Below the pieces are notes generated by a model that was not told the origin of the DNA, did no database searches, and was given only the letters and a program-made list of their open reading frames with translations. From an uncultured bacterium (lineage in GTDB: Bacteria > Bacteroidota > Bacteroidia > Chitinophagales > Chitinophagaceae), in assembly GCA_903957405.1 (NCBI GenBank), contig CAJBPC010000103.1, positions 1 through 12,260 on the forward strand: a DNA stretch of 12,260 nucleotides, read 5' to 3'. This document shows, one piece after another, positions 1 to 6,535 of the stretch. The position numbers were made by a program, and so were the translations under genes. The number at the start of each line of letters is the position of its first letter. Position 1 is the stretch's first letter.

Positions 1-97
1 GCCGCTGCCGCTCTTTCCTGATCCTCGCAGCGATCAGCTTCATCCTGGGGTCGGGCTTCGCAGGCTGAACCACCGGCGGTGTTTTCAATGTATCCAT
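1..97 (-). CDS. N-terminal fragment of a possible XRE-type helix-turn-helix regulator
   Basis: An open minus-strand frame begins with ATG at 97 and leaves the window after 32 codons. It opens with a proline-rich stretch (residues 6-17). Residues 19-32 then read MKLIAARIRKERQR, which resembles the first helix of XRE/Cro-type DNA-binding domains (pattern like GxRIRxxRxxxGLSQ). The recognition helix would lie outside the window, so the family call is inference from 14 residues. Support for the start comes from a perfect TAnnTTTG promoter element at 115-122 on the same strand, giving a predicted leader of about a dozen bases. The gene lies downstream of, and in the same direction as, the Cache-protein gene, across a 151-bp gap. 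The competing plus-strand reading of the same bases is a short hydrophobic tail ending at 68; it has no visible start and is probably an antisense shadow. Confidence 0.45.
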   Translation of the reverse strand, partial: MDTLKTPPVVQPAKPDPRMKLIAARIRKERQR

Positions 98-114
98 GCT
101 CGTACTGATGATGG

Positions 115-122
115 CAAATCTA
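115..122 (-). promoter_or_regulatory. Bacteroidota -7 promoter element TAGATTTG
   Basis: The minus strand reads TAGATTTG, an exact match to the Bacteroidota primary-sigma -7 consensus TAnnTTTG. It lies 17 bases before the ATG at 97, so transcription would begin about a dozen bases upstream of that start codon. No convincing -33 TTG lies at the usual distance. Confidence 0.5.
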
Positions 123-137
123 TTCCTCCCGCTCCGT

Positions 138-163
138 CCGGGATATGATCGATATCATTCCGG
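138..163. promoter_or_regulatory. Interrupted dyad upstream of the minus-strand promoter; possible operator or hairpin
   Basis: The arms CCGG (138-141) and GATAT (142-146) pair with ATATC (152-156) and CCGG (160-163). The loop is five bases and three bases bulge out between the right-hand arms. The dyad sits about 15 bp upstream of the TAGATTTG element and in the gap after the Cache-protein gene. It could be a regulator-binding site for the downstream gene or a weak transcript-end hairpin; no T-run follows on the minus strand. The rest of 98-248 shows nothing recognisable. Confidence 0.25.
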
Positions 164-248
164 CCATTGATCCATTCGGTTGTTTTCATCGCCCGGGCAA
201 AGGACATGATACATAACGGTCATGCATAACCGAATAAATTCATTAGAT

Positions 249-1973
249 CTATTTTGAAGGATAATAGCCTGAACCCACGATGTAGGTGTCCTTTCCGACT
301 TTCACTCTTCTGACGTAGGTGAGCTTGCGCGTGACGGTGTTCTCCCCGGGCCGGTACCAGTGGTATTCCGTCCATGCACTTCCTTTGTTGAGTGCTGAAT
401 TGACATAGTTCCGCACCATGAAATTCCCTTTCGCATCCTTGATGTTCATTAGGTTCTTTCCTTCCAGGCTGGGTTGTGCGGGGTTGACGAGTTCCACTCC
501 GCGATGGTCATCGACGAATACGTAAATGTCCATGAACCGGTAAGGACCGGTCTTGTCGCGCAGTTTCGGAAACGCGGCCCTTCCCTCCGTTTCGACCAGC
601 TTCGCTGATCGGTTCACAAGGTCTTCTATGAATGTCCGGTCCATCTCCATATTGTAGATGCCGCAACCGATCATGTGCATTTCACCGGAAGGGAAGGTGA
701 CCCGCTTGATGAATGACGATTTCCATACCGGGAAAATATCCCCCGGCTCGGTGTTCATGTAATGCACCCACCCTTCACCCTTGTCGGTGCTCGCCGTATC
801 CAGGAACATCCTGCCGTAAGGCCTGTCGAGATTGTCTTTCAGGTCGCGGACATTCGCCCCTTCACTCTTCGGGTCGGCCCCATGCATCACCCGGATGCCG
901 GCTAACGTCCACACAAAAAGGTATGTATCATCCCGGTTCCATTTGGTTCCTTTCTGCCGGAACTCCGGGAATGCTTTTTCTCCTTTCTGTTCGAGTACCG
1001 ATGCCGCTTCTCGCACGAGCGACATGAGATCCGCCGCTTTCATCTTCTTTGCGGAAGGCGCCGCTTTTGGCGCATCGGAAAGATACACGCCACTGCCGAC
1101 CAGCACGGTCTGTTCGCCGATCTTCGCCGTGCTGACGAATGCAGATTTCTGCGTCGACGCACTCTCCCCGGGTTTGGGCCACATGTAATCCACCCATCCG
1201 GAACCACTGTCCCGCACCATTTTCCACATCTCCCGGATCAGATACTTGCCCTGTGTATCCTTGTGGTCCATGATATTCCTACCTTCGAGGTTCGGGAATC
1301 CGGGATTGACCAGGTCGACGCCTTTGGCATCTATCACGAAGACGTATGCGTCCTTCGCGATGAATGGCCCTTGCGGGTCGTGGAACAGCGGGAAAGAGAG
1401 CTTGCCCCGTTCCGTTATTTTTGCCACTGCATCCTGTACCATGTCCACCACGAAAATCCGCTGCATGCGGTCGTCGTACATGCCACAGGAGACGATGTAC
1501 TCCTTTCCCGATGGGGCCTTCACGAGTGTTGAATAGGTGCTCTTCCAACGGGGAAGAATCCCGTTAGGTTCTGGCCACTGGTAGTGATACCAGCCTTCCG
1601 GTGATAGGGTGGTGGCGGAAGCGAGTATGCCTTTCACGATGTATTTTCCGTTCACATCCCTCAGTTCGAGGTGGTTGCGGCCTTCCATGCCGGGGTCATT
1701 GTGCACCAGCATATTGCCTGCCCGGTCCAGTACGAATATGTACCGGTCACCTTTGTTCCACCGGCTGCCGGTGGCCCTGAAGTCCTTGAATGCCGATTCC
1801 CCTTTCAATCCCAGCACCGCTCCGGCTTCATTGACCAATTGCATGATGTCCGTGACGGCATCCCTGACGGTACTCTTTTGCGCGGACTGTGCAGCGAGAC
1901 GATCCCCAGTGAATATGCACAGGGAGATGACGAAGAGGATCATGCCACTGTAGATTGAACGTTTGCTTTTCAT
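249..1973 (-). CDS. Secreted protein with four tandem Cache-like sensor modules
   Basis: This encodes 574 residues from the preferred ATG at 1973. That start is chosen because residues 1-28 form a clean signal peptide (basic MKSKR, then a hydrophobic core, then LAAQ); an in-frame ATG at 2036 would only add 21 residues ahead of it. The mature protein contains four related modules at roughly 35-166, 173-299, 310-441 and 446-574. Each has a Y-x-F-V strand followed by G, an EGxN turn, a G-W-x-x-Y segment, and a closing G-x-G/C-x-Y strand, the pattern of single Cache (Cache_2-type) ligand-binding domains. Modules 1 and 3 resemble each other (for example the WN motif before the first strand), as do modules 2 and 4 (GP...YVFV and LVNP), which indicates duplication of a two-module unit. 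No kinase, methyl-accepting or membrane-spanning output region follows, so it is probably a soluble periplasmic or extracellular ligand-binding protein. The ligand is unknown. It lies 165 bp downstream of the cupin gene on the same strand. Confidence 0.85.
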   Translation of the reverse strand: MKSKRSIYSGMILFVISLCIFTGDRLAAQSAQKSTVRDAVTDIMQLVNEAGAVLGLKGESAFKDFRATGSRWNKGDRYIFVLDRAGNMLVHNDPGMEGRNHLELRDVNGKYIVKGILASATTLSPEGWYHYQWPEPNGILPRWKSTYSTLVKAPSGKEYIVSCGMYDDRMQRIFVVDMVQDAVAKITERGKLSFPLFHDPQGPFIAKDAYVFVIDAKGVDLVNPGFPNLEGRNIMDHKDTQGKYLIREMWKMVRDSGSGWVDYMWPKPGESASTQKSAFVSTAKIGEQTVLVGSGVYLSDAPKAAPSAKKMKAADLMSLVREAASVLEQKGEKAFPEFRQKGTKWNRDDTYLFVWTLAGIRVMHGADPKSEGANVRDLKDNLDRPYGRMFLDTASTDKGEGWVHYMNTEPGDIFPVWKSSFIKRVTFPSGEMHMIGCGIYNMEMDRTFIEDLVNRSAKLVETEGRAAFPKLRDKTGPYRFMDIYVFVDDHRGVELVNPAQPSLEGKNLMNIKDAKGNFMVRNYVNSALNKGSAWTEYHWYRPGENTVTRKLTYVRRVKVGKDTYIVGSGYYPSK

Positions 1974-2020
1974 GTGCGGATGGTTATGCCGGCGTAAAGG
2001 TAAGCCGACCGTCGTCATGG

Positions 2021-2028
2021 CAAATATG
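2021..2028 (-). promoter_or_regulatory. Near-consensus -7 element CATATTTG before the Cache-protein gene
   Basis: The minus strand reads CATATTTG, one base off TAnnTTTG. It lies 47 bases upstream of the ATG at 1973, predicting a leader of about 40 bases. If real, the longer in-frame start at 2036 would lie outside the transcript, which agrees with the signal peptide beginning at 1973. No -33 element is clear. The remaining gap up to 2138 holds only a short stem (2123-2128 with 2138-2143) that overlaps the cupin stop codon. Confidence 0.3.
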
Positions 2029-2138
2029 ACAGTCATCAGTTCCGGAAATGATGAAATCCCGCCCCTCCACGCAGCGCAGGAGGGATGAGGCGCATGCTCA
2101 CACCACAGGGCAGGACAATCGAGCTGATCGCTTTCGCA

Positions 2139-2513
2139 TCAGCCATTCGTGATGAATGCGATGTAGAGGGCATCCTCATCCACGGTGATCATTTGCGTTT
2201 TATTTGCCGGGATCAGTAAAGCCTCTCCGGGATTCAATACCACCGACTGCCCATCCACATCAACATGCAGCCGACCGCCGACAACCCACAAGTAACTTTC
2301 TCCGGCCATCGTTGTCTGCATCGGCCGGGCTCCTTTCGAGGCGTAGTATCGGATGATGCCCGACGTTGTCCCTTTCAGTTGCTGCCTGACGAGGTGTTCA
2401 TTGACACGATCCTCCGGAGCGATTTCCCATTTTATTTTTTTCGATTCACCTGTTGCCGCAGCAATGTCTTCTGACGCAGTCTTGTTTTTTTCGGTAGTTG
2501 CAACGGTTGACAT
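2139..2513 (-). CDS. Small cupin-domain protein lacking canonical metal ligands
   Basis: This encodes 124 residues with no signal peptide, so it is probably cytoplasmic. Residues 1-28 are polar and likely disordered; residues 50-122 form a single cupin barrel. The second cupin motif is recognisable as GQSVVLNPGEALLIPAN (residues 88-104). In the first motif the usual HxH is replaced by T67-T68-M69, although the glutamate (E72) and the glycine turn (GG, 79-80) remain. In the second motif Q107 occupies the usual histidine position. Three of the four metal ligands are therefore absent, suggesting a ligand-binding or structural role rather than metal-dependent catalysis. The start is strongly supported by AAGGAGGA four bases upstream. 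The gene is divergent from the hydrolase gene and has its own promoter element. The substrate or partner is not evident. Confidence 0.8.
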   Translation of the reverse strand: MSTVATTEKNKTASEDIAAATGESKKIKWEIAPEDRVNEHLVRQQLKGTTSGIIRYYASKGARPMQTTMAGESYLWVVGGRLHVDVDGQSVVLNPGEALLIPANKTQMITVDEDALYIAFITNG

Positions 2514-2517
2514 CCGA

Positions 2518-2525
2518 TCCTCCTT
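2518..2525 (-). promoter_or_regulatory. Strong Shine-Dalgarno sequence of the cupin gene
   Basis: The minus strand reads AAGGAGGA, followed by TCGG and the ATG at 2513. This near-perfect anti-16S match fixes the start codon. It stands out because the other genes here have A-rich or undistinguished leaders, as is usual in Bacteroidota, and it suggests efficient translation of the cupin. Confidence 0.7.
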
Positions 2526-2583
2526 GTATTTTAATCGTGGATGAGCCGGTTCTCCAAGGTTGATGCCGGGTGAACCGATATGT

Positions 2584-2591
2584 CAAAGTTA
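2584..2591 (-). promoter_or_regulatory. Bacteroidota -7 promoter element TAACTTTG for the cupin gene
   Basis: The minus strand reads TAACTTTG, an exact TAnnTTTG match, 70 bases before the cupin ATG. The expected transcript start is near 2577, giving a leader of about 60 bases that includes the Shine-Dalgarno sequence. The rest of the divergent region to 2738 shows only a two-mismatch -7-like TTATTTTG (2727-2734) directly before the hydrolase ATG, which would give an almost leaderless message and is doubtful. Confidence 0.45.
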
Positions 2592-2738
2592 TCTTACAGC
2601 GGGACCGATAGACATGACGGCAGTCATCATCTCGCAATAATGGAAAAGTAGCAACACTTGGGTTGCGCTTTTGGGATTCTTATCTCATTTTCATCAGCGA
2701 ATCGGTTGTTGTGAATCGATTAATCATTATTTTGGGGC

Positions 2739-3632
2739 ATGAATATTTCTCATTGCAGATCCCGCTTTCCGAAACTGCCCGCCGCAGCCAGGTTGATCTT
2801 TTTCATCTTCTTGACAGGCGCCTTCAATGTCGCGGGTGTTGCACAGACAGGCCCGGCTGTCGTCGCGGGAACTGATGTGAAAATCCATGACGTGGTTTTC
2901 AAGACGATCGATACGGTGGTCTTGAAGCTTCGGGTATATGCGCTGCCCCGGAATAAGCGAAGCCGCAAGTCGCCTGCCATCGTGTATTATTTCGGAGGTG
3001 GGTGGAATACCAAGAACCCGCCGCAATTCCATGAACATGCGTTGCGCCTCGCAGAAAAAGGGATGGTCGCCATCCTTGCCGATTACAGGGTGAAAAATGT
3101 GAATGGTACAAGCCCCATGGAATCCCTGTTGGATGCGAAGTCCGCGATGCGGTATGTCCGTTCGCATGCCAGGGAACTAAGGATCGACAGCGATCGGATC
3201 GCTGCATCCGGCGGGTCAGCCGGCGGTCATCTCGCCGCCGCCTGCTACACCAATGACCGCTTCAACGATGCCGGGGATGATCAGCGTGTCAGCGCAAAAC
3301 CCAACGCACTCGTGCTCTTCAATCCGGTGATCGACAACGGCCCGGATGGGTATGGTTACGATCGGGTGAAGCAATGGTTCCCTGATTTCTCCCCGATGCA
3401 CATGATCACAAAAGGCTTTCCGCAGACGATCTTCTTCATCGGTACCAAGGACTATCTCATCCCGGTCGCCACGGCGGAGACATTCCGTGATAAGATCATA
3501 GCCGTCGGGAGTGGTTGCGAACTTCATGTGTATGACGGTGCCGGGCACGGATTCTTCAATCAGCCGAATTACCGGAGCCTCGTCCTCCCCAAGGTCGATG
3601 CTTTCCTTCAGCGGATCGGATATGTCCGCTGA
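2739..3632 (+). CDS. Exported alpha/beta-hydrolase (esterase/lipase-like)
   Basis: This encodes 297 residues. Residues 1-35 form a signal peptide (basic start, hydrophobic core at about 17-29, VAGVA before the likely cut). The fold is that of alpha/beta-hydrolase esterases. The oxyanion-hole strand reads VYYFGGGW (82-89), where many relatives have HGGG(W). The nucleophile elbow is GGSAG with Ser160, the acid is Asp238 in GTKDYLIP, and the catalytic His270 lies in GAGHGFF, in the expected order. Members of this broad group hydrolyse carboxyl esters, including acetyl or aryl groups on polysaccharides; the specific substrate cannot be read from the sequence. The sulfatase gene follows on the same strand after 46 bp. 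The context suggests removal of acyl decorations from a sulfated glycan, which is inference. The start is the only in-frame ATG that includes the signal peptide. Confidence 0.85.
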   Translation: MNISHCRSRFPKLPAAARLIFFIFLTGAFNVAGVAQTGPAVVAGTDVKIHDVVFKTIDTVVLKLRVYALPRNKRSRKSPAIVYYFGGGWNTKNPPQFHEHALRLAEKGMVAILADYRVKNVNGTSPMESLLDAKSAMRYVRSHARELRIDSDRIAASGGSAGGHLAAACYTNDRFNDAGDDQRVSAKPNALVLFNPVIDNGPDGYGYDRVKQWFPDFSPMHMITKGFPQTIFFIGTKDYLIPVATAETFRDKIIAVGSGCELHVYDGAGHGFFNQPNYRSLVLPKVDAFLQRIGYVR

Positions 3633-3641
3633 CGCCTTTGT

Positions 3642-3649
3642 TACATTTG
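3642..3649 (+). promoter_or_regulatory. Bacteroidota -7 promoter element TACATTTG before sulfatase 1
   Basis: TACATTTG matches TAnnTTTG exactly and lies 29 bases before the sulfatase ATG, directly after the hydrolase stop codon. It predicts a leader of about 20 A-rich bases (AAATAAATACAA before ATG), a typical Bacteroidota initiation context. The sulfatase may therefore have its own promoter as well as read-through from the hydrolase gene. No clear -33 TTG is present. Confidence 0.45.
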
Positions 3650-3678
3650 CATCCACCCGCACATTGAAATAAATACAA

Positions 3679-5160
3679 ATGAGGATTTTTTTTCTCTTCT
3701 GTTTTACTATTGCATCCGTCCTTTCAGGTGCTGCACAGCGCGCTGCGCAACGACCCAATATCATCTACATCTATGCCGATGACCTGGGATACGGAGAGTT
3801 GGGCAGTTACGGACAGGAAAAGATCAAAACGCCCAACCTGGACCGCATGGCAAGGGAGGGGATGCGTTTTACGCAGCATTACAGCGGAGCTCCCGTATGT
3901 GCACCCTCGCGCTGCATGCTCATGACGGGCAAGCATTCGGGTCATTCATATATCCGCGGGAACTACGGTCTGGGCAGCGGTAGGGATTCGGAGGAGCGCG
4001 GACAAATGCCGCTTCCCGAGAATACTTTCACCATCGCGGGCATGCTCAGGCAGAGGGGATATCGCAGCGGCGTGATCGGAAAATGGTCACTCGGATTCCA
4101 TGATAATTCCGGAAATCCACTGAAGCAGGGCTTCGACTATCAGTACGGATTCCTCGATCAATCCAATGCCCACAATCATTATCCAACGCATCAGTGGGAG
4201 AACGGGCGCTATGATTCGCTCGATAACCCCGCCTTCTGGGTGCATTCATCCATCGACGCAAAGACCGCTACGGATGCGGATTTCGCGAAGTTCTCCGGCA
4301 ATGACTATGCCGCGGCCAAGGTCACGGAGAAGGCGGTGAAGTTTATTGAAAGGGAGAAGCGCGGTCCTTTTTTCCTCTACATCCCATACACTTTGCCGCA
4401 TCTGGCATTGCAGGCGCCGGAGGATTATATGAAGCGCTATATCGGACAGTTCAGCGAGCAGCCATACTACGGAAATACGGGGTACTCCCCCTCGAAACAT
4501 CCAAGATCCACCTACGCCGCGATGATCACATACCTCGATGATCAGGTGGGGATCATCCTTGCCGCGATCCGGAAACTCGGACTGGATAAAAACACCCTGG
4601 TGATGTTCTCGAGTGATAATGGAACGAGTGCCGGACCGATCGTGGATGCGAAATATTTCAACAGCACCGCCGGGCTGAGGGGTGTGAAGAAATCCCTCTA
4701 CGAAGGAGGCTACCGGGTCCCGTTCATCGCCCGCTGGCCGGGCAAGGTGCCGGCGAATACAGTGAATAACCACGTGTCTGCGCAGTTCGACATCATGCAG
4801 ACATTGGCGGAACTGACGGGCAGGAAGATCGGAAATACAGACGGGGTTTCGCTCCTGCCCACACTCACCGGCAGGAATGCGTCACAGGAAAAGCATCCTC
4901 ACCTGTACTTCGAATTCGCAGAGGGCTCGGGGCAGGTGGCCGTCAGGTTGGGTGACTGGAAAGGGATACGAAAAGACATGAAGGCCGATCCGAATGCTCC
5001 CTGGGAGCTGTACGACCTCGCTACGGATGTCTCGGAGAAGAACAACGTCGCCGCCGCCCATCCTGACATCATCGCGAGGATGGCCGATATCGCCCGCAAG
5101 GAGCATGTACATCCGCATATCCTCGAGTGGGAATTCATAGACCCGATCGTGAAGAAATAA
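3679..5160 (+). CDS. Formylglycine-dependent sulfatase (type I, S1 family), GKWS variant
   Basis: This encodes 493 residues with a signal peptide at about 1-23, so it is periplasmic or extracellular. It hydrolyses sulfate esters, probably on a carbohydrate. The maturation motif is C74-A-P-S-R78, in which the cysteine would be converted to formylglycine. Metal ligands are visible as Asp34-Asp35 (YADDLGYG) and Asp313-Asn314 (SSDNG). Lys135 (GKW), His241 (LPHLAL) and a lysine near 337-338 (RGVKKSLYEGG) match the sulfate-binding set. The segment AHNHYPTHQW (164-173) is typical of one large bacterial subgroup. The usual GKWHLG histidine is Ser137 here (GKWSLG). The length is normal for the family. 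It lies 46 bp after the hydrolase gene and converges with the BNR gene, with 55 bp between stop codons and no clear terminator. The natural substrate is unknown. Confidence 0.93.
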   Translation: MRIFFLFCFTIASVLSGAAQRAAQRPNIIYIYADDLGYGELGSYGQEKIKTPNLDRMAREGMRFTQHYSGAPVCAPSRCMLMTGKHSGHSYIRGNYGLGSGRDSEERGQMPLPENTFTIAGMLRQRGYRSGVIGKWSLGFHDNSGNPLKQGFDYQYGFLDQSNAHNHYPTHQWENGRYDSLDNPAFWVHSSIDAKTATDADFAKFSGNDYAAAKVTEKAVKFIEREKRGPFFLYIPYTLPHLALQAPEDYMKRYIGQFSEQPYYGNTGYSPSKHPRSTYAAMITYLDDQVGIILAAIRKLGLDKNTLVMFSSDNGTSAGPIVDAKYFNSTAGLRGVKKSLYEGGYRVPFIARWPGKVPANTVNNHVSAQFDIMQTLAELTGRKIGNTDGVSLLPTLTGRNASQEKHPHLYFEFAEGSGQVAVRLGDWKGIRKDMKADPNAPWELYDLATDVSEKNNVAAAHPDIIARMADIARKEHVHPHILEWEFIDPIVKK

Positions 5161-5215
5161 GGTCAGGCAGTATCCGTTAACGTTAGGTGGTAACATCGAT
5201 CCATGCCCCGGGATG

Positions 5216-6412
5216 TCAGTCATCGATCCGCTTCTTCGTCAATTTTCTGAAGTCTTTGATGCGGTGAAAGGTGATGAAGTTTGCATCATGCGGGTTTGTA
5301 TTTTCCCCGAAAGCCGTGCGCACTGCGGCTACGATGTCGTTCCCGTCCATCTTCCAGTCCGCATACTGGAACCCGTGCTTCAGGATCTTCGGACTATGGA
5401 TGATCGTCTGGTGCTTGTCCCATGAAATGAGGTCTTTCGATGATATCAGCACCAGGCTGTTCCTCGCCCTTTCCAACGGATGCCGGAGCCGTGAAGCCCT
5501 TTCTTTTTCAGCCGCAGGCACATAATTCGCAAGCGACCAGTAGCGTCCTGTTTTTCGGTCAAAGTGTATGGTGAATTTCTTGCAGGCACCCGGCATGTTG
5601 ACGAATCCCGTTGCCGGATCGAAGCTGATATTTTTTCCATCTTTCGATACCTGGACCATCGCCGCGATATCATCTCCCTTGTGATGTACACGGAGCATGT
5701 CGATCATGCCTCCGTCAGGGGATACGACGGCGTTGCCTTCCAGCCAGCTGGTATAGTCTGGGTGCTGTCCGGCGTGGAAGGGCAGCCTGTTGGATGCTGT
5801 CCATTTGGATGCGTCGAGGAGGTCGTCATCCACATCAATGCTCAGCATGAGCGCATCGAAGTGCCCCCATCCCTTGTCTGTGGTGTACTCGAAAGCCCGC
5901 CATATGCGTCCATTGTGGAAGACCACCGGTACCGGTGCGCAGTGGTAACCCATGCCGCCTTCTTTGCGCAGGAGCAGGCCGTTTTGCTCATCAGAAGGCT
6001 CCGTCCATGTCCTTCCTCCGTCTGTCGATCGGCGGATGACGACGTCGCTGACACCACCACGGGTGCCTATGAGGTACACATTCCCTTTATGCAGGAAAAG
6101 GCTGCTCCAGAACTGCCCTTTCAATTCGCTTCGGAACGACCAGGTTTTCCCTTTGTCTGTCGACACATGGATGCGCTTGATGCCGCCGGTAGCGTGTGGT
6201 GCATCCGGTCCCGTCAGGTGGTGGCTCGACAGGTAATCGCCATTCGGCATGACGAGGATGGAGGGTGCGCCGAGGTAAATCCTGCCATTTGAGGATTTTT
6301 CGATCACCGTGCCGGGAGGTGCCGGCTCCTGTGCAAAGATGTTGATGCCGGCTGAAGATAACAGGCATGTGATCATGCATGACCGGATCCATGCAAGGCA
6401 TTGCATTTTCAT
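5216..6412 (-). CDS. Secreted sialidase-like BNR/Asp-box beta-propeller protein (copy 1)
   Basis: This encodes 398 residues from the ATG at 6412, chosen because MKMQC begins a signal peptide ending near FAQ (26-28); an in-frame ATG at 6469 would add 19 unlikely residues. Two Asp-box motifs are present, STDKGKTW (84-91) and STDGGRTW (129-136), the hallmark of sialidase-type propellers. The C-terminal half carries strongly conserved stretches such as YWSLANY (291-297), LERARN and HGFQYADW (346-353). The usual sialidase RIP arginine near the N-terminus is absent: the equivalent segment reads IYLGAPS (45-51). Annotation as an exo-sialidase would therefore be unsafe; a glycosidase or glycan-binding role is inferred. 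It is a close paralogue of the protein encoded at 8111-9310 and is divergent from sulfatase 2, from which it is separated by 123 bp. Confidence 0.85.
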   Translation of the reverse strand: MKMQCLAWIRSCMITCLLSSAGINIFAQEPAPPGTVIEKSSNGRIYLGAPSILVMPNGDYLSSHHLTGPDAPHATGGIKRIHVSTDKGKTWSFRSELKGQFWSSLFLHKGNVYLIGTRGGVSDVVIRRSTDGGRTWTEPSDEQNGLLLRKEGGMGYHCAPVPVVFHNGRIWRAFEYTTDKGWGHFDALMLSIDVDDDLLDASKWTASNRLPFHAGQHPDYTSWLEGNAVVSPDGGMIDMLRVHHKGDDIAAMVQVSKDGKNISFDPATGFVNMPGACKKFTIHFDRKTGRYWSLANYVPAAEKERASRLRHPLERARNSLVLISSKDLISWDKHQTIIHSPKILKHGFQYADWKMDGNDIVAAVRTAFGENTNPHDANFITFHRIKDFRKLTKKRIDD

Positions 6413-6535
6413 GTGTGGCGTGGGTTTTATTGGGATGCGCGTATGCACAAGATAAATTTTTCGCGGCATAGGAGATATTTTTCTAATTTGTCCTGCACAA
6501 TCTTCTTGTTGTCACATAAAAATCATGTTGAATCC
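6413..6535. promoter_or_regulatory. Divergent promoter region between BNR copy 1 and sulfatase 2
   Basis: This AT-richer 123-bp gap lies between two divergent start codons and must hold promoters for both unless longer starts are used. Only imperfect -7-like sequences are visible on the plus strand: CTAATTTG (6483-6490) and TAAATTTT near 6452. No exact TAnnTTTG was found on either strand, so expression may depend on an activator. No dyad stands out. Confidence 0.35.

Noticed and set aside
3..68. Plus-strand hydrophobic tail that could end a membrane protein
   Set aside because: It has no visible start and overlaps a minus-strand frame with an ATG and a good promoter element, which explains the bases better; the case is not closed because the window cuts both.
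1974..2036. 21-codon N-terminal extension of the Cache protein
   Set aside because: It would precede a complete signal peptide and contains a near-consensus promoter element.
2123..2143. Stem GCTGAT/ATCAGC after the cupin gene as a terminator
   Set aside because: Only six pairs around a nine-base loop, it overlaps the stop codon and has no T-run.
2727..2734. TTATTTTG as the promoter of the hydrolase gene
   Set aside because: It deviates from TAnnTTTG in the TA pair and would place the transcript start at the ATG itself; kept only as a remark.
4246..4773. Minus-strand open frame of 175 codons inside sulfatase 1
   Set aside because: It is antisense to a sulfatase with its full motif set; it has no recognisable domain or start context.
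5178..5194. Palindromes TAACGTTA and GTTA/TAAC between the convergent sulfatase 1 and BNR copy 1 genes as a bidirectional terminator
   Set aside because: The arms are too short and AT-rich to form a stable hairpin and no T-runs flank them.
5564..6292. Long plus-strand open frame (242 codons) inside BNR copy 1
   Set aside because: It is antisense to a gene with clear Asp boxes and a signal peptide; the frame matches no recognisable protein and is explained by codon composition.
6401..6535. 45-codon N-terminal extension of sulfatase 2
   Set aside because: It would overlap the divergent BNR gene start and push the signal peptide inside the protein; the ATG at 6536 gives a normal signal peptide.
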